DNA from: Nitrosospira sp.
GTDB taxonomy: Bacteria; Pseudomonadota; Gammaproteobacteria; Burkholderiales; Nitrosomonadaceae
DNA length: 43,927 nt
Assembly (NCBI GenBank): GCA_013821425.1
Contig: JACDGV010000022.1
Coordinates: forward strand, 1 to 43,927
Reading direction: 5' to 3'
The notes below the pieces were generated by a model that was not told the DNA's origin, did not search any database, and saw nothing but the letters and a program-made list of their open reading frames with translations. Position numbers and translations under genes: made by a program. Below, piece after piece: positions 38,877 to 43,927 of the stretch (within the stretch, counting starts at the first letter, position 1; each line of letters opens with the position of its first letter).

Positions 38877-41200
38877 TAGTGTGACAGAAACTCCCTTATT
38901 ATGTCTTCGACCGATCTCACGGTTTCATCCACGTGATCGTCCGCTTCGGGCGGTAGCTGCTCTTCCAGGAAATATTCCGTCATTGTACCGCTATCTCCCC
39001 TCAAACCGGTTTCGGGGTTTATTTTCGCTGTTGTAATGCCGGGTGGTGGCGTATACGCTGCAACCGGAGTGCCCTTCAATGCTTTCCCCATATAGCTCAT
39101 CCACATCGGCAGGGCCGCGCGGCTCCCGGTTTCGTTATTTCCCAAGGATCGGGGGTTGTCAAAGCCGATCCAGGCAATAGCGACCAGATCGGCCTGATAC
39201 CCACAAAACCATGCATCAACATAATTGCTCGTGGTGCCCGTTTTCCCCGCCAGATCAGTACGGCCCAATTGTCGTGCCTGGGTTGCGGTTCCTCTCTGCA
39301 CCACGTCCTGCATCATGCTGGTCATAAGAAAGGCGTTGCGAGGATCTATGATTTGTTTTGCGTTTTTTCCTGCTGCCACCGGTTGTATTTGCTCCAGTAT
39401 GTTGCCTTTCTCGTCTTCTATGCGCTCGATGAAATAGGGGGAAATTCGAAAACCCCCGTTAGCAAAAGCCGCGTAACCTACCGCCATCTGCAACGGTGTC
39501 ACAGACCCCGAGCCCAGCGCCATGGTCAGATAGGGGGGGTGCTGCTTGGGGTCGAAACCAAAGCGGGCGACGTAATCCTGCGCATATTGAACGTCTATCG
39601 ACTGCAAAATGCGGATGGATGCCAGATTCTTGGATTTAGCAAGTGCTTCGCGCAGGCGCAACGGTCCTTCATAATTGCCATCATAATTTCTGGGATCCCA
39701 CTGCTCTCCCCCGGTTTCTTCCGCAGTGAAAGATAGCGGCGCATCGTTGACGACGGTTGCCGGCGTAAAGCCCTTCTCAAGGGAAGCGGAATAGATGAAC
39801 GGTTTAAAACTGGAACCTGGCTGGCGCCATGCCTGGGTAACGTGGTTGAATTGACTGCGATTGAAATCGAATCCCCCCACCAAGGCCCGGATAGCCCCAT
39901 CTTGCGGATCTATCGCTACCAACGATGCCTCGACCTGCGGAAGCTGTACGATTTGCCACGCGCCCTTATCACTCTTCCGAACTCGTATTAACGAGCCCGG
40001 ACGAATATTCTGCTGGCTCGAAACAGCCTTGTCGTTCAAAAATTTTTGCGCGAATTTGAGGCCGTCCCCACTGATCTCGATGACTTCGCCACCCTTGCGA
40101 TAGGCTCTGACCAGCTTCGGATCTGCGGCCACTACCACGGCGGCATAAATATCACCGCTGTCGGTGACCTCCTGCAGCGCATCCTCGAGTATCTCCTCCC
40201 GGTCCAAACCATTCTTTTGCAAATTAATTACAGCTTCGGGGCCCCGATATCCATGGCGCCTGTCGTAATCCATCACGCTCTGCCTTACCGCTTTATTGGC
40301 GGCCTCCTGATCCAGTTGCCGGACCGTGGTATAAACTTTAAAACCTTTACTGTACGTATCTTCCTGGTAGCGGCGATATACTGTCTGGCGCGCCATTTCC
40401 GCCACGTAGTCCGCACGCACCGGGAATTCCTGCGATTCCCGCTTGACATGCAGCGTATGCTTTTCCGCTTCCTTGAACTCGGGGCTTGAGATATAGCCGA
40501 GTTCGTGCATGCGCCGGAGTACGTAAAGTTGCCGGGTTTTTGCGCGCTTGGGATTGACTACCGGGTTGAAGCGTGAAGGTGCTTTCGGTAGTCCTGCCAG
40601 CATTGCCGCTTCCGCGAGGTTAATATCATTCAGCGTTTTGCCAAAGTAAACCTGTGCGGCGGCGGCAAAGCCATAAGCACGCTGCCCGAGATATATCTGA
40701 TTGAAGTAGAGCTCGAGGATTTCATCCTTGCTGAGGCTGTGTTCAATCTTGAACGCAAGCAAAGCTTCGCTGAATTTTCGAGTCAGTGTTTTTTCCTTGG
40801 TTAGAAAAAAATTACGCGCGACTTGCATAGTGATAGTACTGCCGCCCTGTCGTACCCCGCCGGAAGTAAAATTGGAATAGGCTGCACGCAATACACCCGT
40901 GTAATCGACCCCGCCATGCTGGTAAAACCGGTCGTCCTCGGCAGCCAGAATAGCCTGCTTGAGGCGCTCGGGAACGTTACTGATCTTAACCACTTTCCGG
41001 CGCTCTTCGCCAAACTCTCCGATAAGGATTCCTTCGGCGCTGTAAACCCGCAAAGGGACTTTTGGGCGGTAGTCGGTCAACGCTTCAAGGGAAGGCAGCG
41101 TGGGGATTGTAACCAGGGCCGCAAAGCCAATCAGCAAAACTCCCAGAAGGCCCAATGCAAAAACGCCGGCGAGCAGGTAAACCCACCAACGCGTCAGCAT
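38876..41200 (-). CDS. mrcA: Penicillin-binding protein 1A
   Basis: This bifunctional enzyme polymerises and cross-links peptidoglycan. The 774-residue protein has an N-terminal membrane anchor (about 8-30), a GT51 transglycosylase domain (about 60-230, with EDDRFYQHGGVD and QGGSTITMQVARN), an OB-like insert, and a transpeptidase with SSFK near residue 463, SKN in the KSKNLASIRI stretch and KTGTT near 650. Its TAG stop is built from the edge of repeat copy 2, but the C-terminus looks complete. The 272 bases upstream to the SirB2 gene show no supported gene and no pilM, which often lies divergent to mrcA. Confidence 0.96.
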   Translation of the reverse strand: MLTRWWVYLLAGVFALGLLGVLLIGFAALVTIPTLPSLEALTDYRPKVPLRVYSAEGILIGEFGEERRKVVKISNVPERLKQAILAAEDDRFYQHGGVDYTGVLRAAYSNFTSGGVRQGGSTITMQVARNFFLTKEKTLTRKFSEALLAFKIEHSLSKDEILELYFNQIYLGQRAYGFAAAAQVYFGKTLNDINLAEAAMLAGLPKAPSRFNPVVNPKRAKTRQLYVLRRMHELGYISSPEFKEAEKHTLHVKRESQEFPVRADYVAEMARQTVYRRYQEDTYSKGFKVYTTVRQLDQEAANKAVRQSVMDYDRRHGYRGPEAVINLQKNGLDREEILEDALQEVTDSGDIYAAVVVAADPKLVRAYRKGGEVIEISGDGLKFAQKFLNDKAVSSQQNIRPGSLIRVRKSDKGAWQIVQLPQVEASLVAIDPQDGAIRALVGGFDFNRSQFNHVTQAWRQPGSSFKPFIYSASLEKGFTPATVVNDAPLSFTAEETGGEQWDPRNYDGNYEGPLRLREALAKSKNLASIRILQSIDVQYAQDYVARFGFDPKQHPPYLTMALGSGSVTPLQMAVGYAAFANGGFRISPYFIERIEDEKGNILEQIQPVAAGKNAKQIIDPRNAFLMTSMMQDVVQRGTATQARQLGRTDLAGKTGTTSNYVDAWFCGYQADLVAIAWIGFDNPRSLGNNETGSRAALPMWMSYMGKALKGTPVAAYTPPPGITTAKINPETGLRGDSGTMTEYFLEEQLPPEADDHVDETVRSVEDIIREFLSH

Positions 41201-41472
41201 GTCGGTGAAGTGTTGGAAAAGAGAGTCAAGTTGAGCATGTCCAATTATAAGAAACCGATATTAATCGCGATACGGGAAATGAGCCTGGATGATGTAAAAA
41301 GTCAAGTGTCATTCCACACATTAGGCCACCCGTGGAAAAAGGCGGAGTTTGATTCAATGTCGCGTTGAGCGGGTGCAATGAACTGGCTGATCGGCTGCCG
41401 GAACGGCGCCTGCTCGAGTACATTTGCACGTTCGATATATTTTTTCAGGAATGAGGAAGCCAGAGCTTATAT

Positions 41473-41868
41473 TTATTGTTGTGCAAGGAATAGTGCGGGG
41501 TTTTTAGTCACTGCGACCAGTACGATATACAGAAAAACGGCCTGAGCCGCTATCCATGCGGAGATTCTCGCCCTACGGGTCTTGCCGAATCTCAAAGAGA
41601 TCATGCCCAGCCCGATATAAAGCAGGAGTCCGAGCACTTTGGCGCTGAGCCATGAATCATGCAACGGGTCCTGATCAATCATGACAGCCAATGCAACCGC
41701 GCTCGTGAGCAGCACGGTGTCCACTACATGCGGTGTAATTTTCACCCATCGCTGCTTCAGCATGGGAGATTCGTGCATCATCCATATTCCTCTCACGGAA
41801 AATAGCAGATAGCTGATCGCCACGCTCGCGACATGAAGCGCTTTCAGGGCTGCATAGCTCATGCTCAT
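41473..41868 (-). CDS. SirB2 family membrane protein
   Basis: This 131-residue protein has four hydrophobic segments and the family start YAALKALHVASVAISYLLF followed by RGIWMM and TPHVVDTVLLTSAVAL. SirB2 proteins have no settled function. It overlaps the stop of the upstream membrane gene by four bases (ATGA), so the two are one operon. Confidence 0.87.
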   Translation of the reverse strand: MSMSYAALKALHVASVAISYLLFSVRGIWMMHESPMLKQRWVKITPHVVDTVLLTSAVALAVMIDQDPLHDSWLSAKVLGLLLYIGLGMISLRFGKTRRARISAWIAAQAVFLYIVLVAVTKNPALFLAQQ

Positions 41869-42347
41869 TCTCCGGATGAAATCCAGCCGTGACTACCGGC
41901 TACCGCCCCGGCAATGGCGATAAGGCTCAGGCTTAGCAACACCCAATGCATGCGCCGCATTCGCGCGAAATTTTTTTCAGGATCACGCTGCACGGCATTC
42001 CTGATCCGCGGCCGCAGTACCAGTGGTTCCACCACAAACAGCATCAAGGTAAAGACCAGCCAAACCAGAACCATGGCGTGCATCCACCAGAAGCGCAACT
42101 CAGCAAAGCGGCTCCAGGCGTTGAGCAAATGCACCATGTAGAATCCGCTCAAGCCTACCAGCACCGTGGTGAAACGTGCCTGAGGAGCGAAGCGGTTCTC
42201 GATACGCCCGAAAAAATCCATTCGCTCGGATGCCGATCTCATTTGTGCCATGGCCGGAATCAGCACGGTGGTAACCATCGCCACTCCGCCAATCCAGAAT
42301 ACAACGCCCAACACGTGGAGGACTCTCGCCAGTGCAAGTTCATTCAT
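41865..42347 (-). CDS. CopD-like integral membrane protein
   Basis: The 160-residue protein has four hydrophobic segments and starts MNELALARVLHVLGVVFWIG, a motif seen in CopD-like and related small haem- or copper-linked membrane proteins; histidines lie in or beside the helices (HVLGVVFW, MVHLL, WWMHAMVL, MHWVLL). The exact family is uncertain. It is translated just before the SirB2 gene. Confidence 0.7.
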   Translation of the reverse strand: MNELALARVLHVLGVVFWIGGVAMVTTVLIPAMAQMRSASERMDFFGRIENRFAPQARFTTVLVGLSGFYMVHLLNAWSRFAELRFWWMHAMVLVWLVFTLMLFVVEPLVLRPRIRNAVQRDPEKNFARMRRMHWVLLSLSLIAIAGAVAGSHGWISSGE

Positions 42348-42698
42348 GAAAGTATTCTCCCCCTGGTATCCGCAGAGACACGGTTCTGCTCAGAATGTGA
42401 CGCTCAAAACGCGGTCTCCTGGCCGTCTTTATCCATCTAGCGGCCTTGCCTGGAATCCTTGCAATACTGAATCTGATGGAATGCCCTCGGAATGGTTATT
42501 GGAGAGGCTGAGGCAAGGAAACTACGGCGACGGATATTCGGTCACGGCAAGTTCGTGGCAGAGTAGGCGCCCGGTTCGCCAGGCAGCGAATGTGGTTTAA
42601 AAAATCTGATACTCAGGAGATGGCTAGCGATGCATTGCGCGCGTACGTCCCGCCTGCTCGCAAACGAGCGGCATGCCTGATGAGGTATGCCTGCTTGG

Positions 42699-42720
42699 CT
42701 ACTTGCGGACTACTTGCGGA
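42699..42720. repeat. Perfect tandem 11-bp repeat
   Basis: CTACTTGCGGA occurs twice with no gap. It lies in the 702-base stretch 42348-43049, where I see no convincing gene: short frames on both strands lack ribosome binding sites and known domains. The repeat may be a slippage product or a regulator site for the upstream-reading membrane operon. Confidence 0.7.
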
Positions 42721-43049
42721 ATTCTAAAAAAACATCACGCGATTATAGGCCGTTGCCAGACTATTTTCTATAGCGAAAAGCGGGGAGATCGCCGGGCGTC
42801 GGTACTAGTGTGGTGTGCCGATTGGCGGTGAAGTGGCGTTATGCGGCGGTTAGCCGATTACCAGGGGGCTTGATGAAACCCTTCGCTGGCTCGGGGCCGA
42901 GGATGGACGGGGTCATATTCGTCGTCTCTGAAGATCCGGCGGATGACGCAGGCAAAATCAGCAGGGTGACCCTCTTCGCTTCGCATCCTGACCTATCGCA
43001 AGCGCAGCCGCCATTCTTCTCCCCCTGCCCCGCGTTCTGTTTCTGTTTT

Positions 43050-43649
43050 CTATCCGGTTGATGAACCACCGTGGTGAAGATCGCCAGCGCGAAACTCGTC
43101 CGGGGCTCTGCTGTTGTTTTTCCAGCGACGCGCACGCCAGGCGAGGGCGAGCAGCAGAATTCCCGAGAAAACGGCGTAAGCGCTAACCAGCCAAACCAGC
43201 GCAAGCGCTCCCTCACCGGGGAAGGCGAATATTGCGACGCCGAAAGCGACGGAAACGATGCCGTTGAGTATGAGCAACCCCTCGCCGCGAATTGCCTTGC
43301 GCAAGCGGATGCCCATGGCGATGTCAAATATACCTGTTCCGAAGGCCGTTGCCCCGATGACAAGCACCAGCATGACGGCGGTCAGCGCGGGACCCAGTAG
43401 AGCCAGCACGCCGGCTGCAAGCCCCACGACTCCCAGCAGGAGTAGCAGCCACCAGTCTGCGTCGGCATTTCGATTTTGCACCGCGCTGATGATGCATATC
43501 GTGCCGCCGATCAGTGCATAGGCCGCGAAGATAATAATCAGCCACATGAGCGTAAGGCCTGGCCACAGCGCGGCCAAAATACCGAATAGCAGCGCTATGG
43601 CTCCGCGCCACGCCAAGGTCTTCCAGGATTCCAGATATAGTGGATTCAT
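43050..43649 (-). CDS. HdeD family membrane protein
   Basis: HdeD-type proteins are six-helix membrane proteins tied to acid stress in enterobacteria; their biochemical role is unknown. From the ATG at 43649, which has GAGGAG six bases upstream, the protein is 199 aa. It begins MNPLYLESWKTLAWRGAIAL and alternates short loops with hydrophobic helices (LFGILAALWPGLTLMWLIII, LLLLLGVVGLAAGVLALLGP). The tail (about 180-199) is hydrophilic and unlike other HdeD proteins. An earlier start at 43709 is less likely. Confidence 0.88.
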   Translation of the reverse strand: MNPLYLESWKTLAWRGAIALLFGILAALWPGLTLMWLIIIFAAYALIGGTICIISAVQNRNADADWWLLLLLGVVGLAAGVLALLGPALTAVMLVLVIGATAFGTGIFDIAMGIRLRKAIRGEGLLILNGIVSVAFGVAIFAFPGEGALALVWLVSAYAVFSGILLLALAWRARRWKNNSRAPDEFRAGDLHHGGSSTG

Positions 43650-43751
43650 GATGTCTCCTCGTTTCAAGAAGTGCGTGTGTAGATAGTAGAAAAAAAGGGC
43701 ATTTTTCACAGTGCGGTAGCCAACGTAGGGGGCAGGCCGATGGAGGGTTTA

Positions 43752-43927
43752 AGAAAGCCCTGAACAAGTCCCGCGCGGAGCGCGTTGAGGTAAATCGGGA
43801 TGATCACAAGGCGCACGACACAGGTCGGAGCTTGGTCTAGATGCCAGGGAGTGCAACGCGGTGCGCCCTAAAGCGTTGCCCGAGGGGCTCCGCCAGGGCG
43901 GATCGGGCAGTGGCCGGGATGCCGGAC
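43752..43927 (-). mobile_element. MITE-like repeat, copy 3 (inverted, cut by window end)
   Basis: The sequence from 43752 matches the reverse complement of the right part of copies 1 and 2: the end reads AGAAAGCCCTGAACAAGTCC, followed by the conserved ACAAGGCGCACGACACAGGT and AAAGCGTTGCCCGAGGGGC stretches. TA (43750-43751) precedes it. It is more diverged than the other two and the hairpin seen at 5976-5993 is broken here. It lies about 100 bases upstream of the HdeD gene. The far end is beyond the window. Confidence 0.8.

Noticed and set aside
41237-41368. Short plus-strand frame (43 codons) upstream of mrcA
   Set aside because: No ribosome binding site, no recognisable similarity, and it lies where the mrcA promoter is expected.
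42839-43363. Long minus-strand frame overlapping the HdeD gene
   Set aside because: It overlaps a well-supported membrane protein in another frame and has a composition rich in Ser, Pro and Arg without known motifs.

Overview
The window looks like chromosomal core DNA of a betaproteobacterium, most probably an ammonia oxidiser of the Nitrosomonadaceae (Nitrosospira-like). This is inferred from overall protein character, moderate GC content, a DUF2863 protein (a betaproteobacterial family), the trxA-rho-rpmE and tsaB-rimI-udg gene orders, and a Mg-type HemB. No 16S rRNA or ammonia-oxidation gene is present to prove it, and no tRNA or rRNA genes or CRISPR array were seen.

Layout. 0.2-7.6 kb (+): zapD (cell division), ispD-ispF (isoprenoid precursors) with thpR, then tsaB-rimI-udg (tRNA t6A modification, ribosomal protein acetylation, DNA repair), then a lemA / ygcG-like / TPM-domain cluster split by a repeat element. 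7.6-10.2 kb: divergent lplT (lysophospholipid flippase) and alr. 10.2-13.9 kb (-): parvulin isomerase, bolA, yciI, yciB, msrB and a DUF2863 protein. 14.0-21.0 kb (-): a metal-efflux operon, czcI-czcC-czcB-czcA, with a possible small gene after it. 21.1-23.3 kb (-): a GH13 glycosidase and a cupin. 24-26.4 kb (+): lon. 26.4-28.5 kb (-): a Tat-exported intradiol dioxygenase, a GNAT acetyltransferase and ppa. 28.6-30.2 kb (+): an alpha/beta hydrolase and a glycerophosphodiesterase. 30.4-34.5 kb (-): rpmE, rho, trxA, glnS. 34.6-38.3 kb (+): birA-coaX, engB, hemB. 38.9-43.6 kb (-): mrcA (PBP1A), two small membrane proteins and an HdeD-type protein.

The most notable structure is a family of short non-autonomous repeats, two complete (about 410 and 347 bp) and one cut by the window end. 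They share a 20-bp terminal inverted repeat and are flanked by TA, like MITEs of TA-targeting transposons. The two complete copies sit exactly on stop codons: the TAG stops of lemA and mrcA are each made from the TA target plus the first G of the element. The copies also carry internal hairpins, one with a compensatory base-pair change between copies. I found no clear undescribed multi-gene system; most genes are ordinary housekeeping genes.
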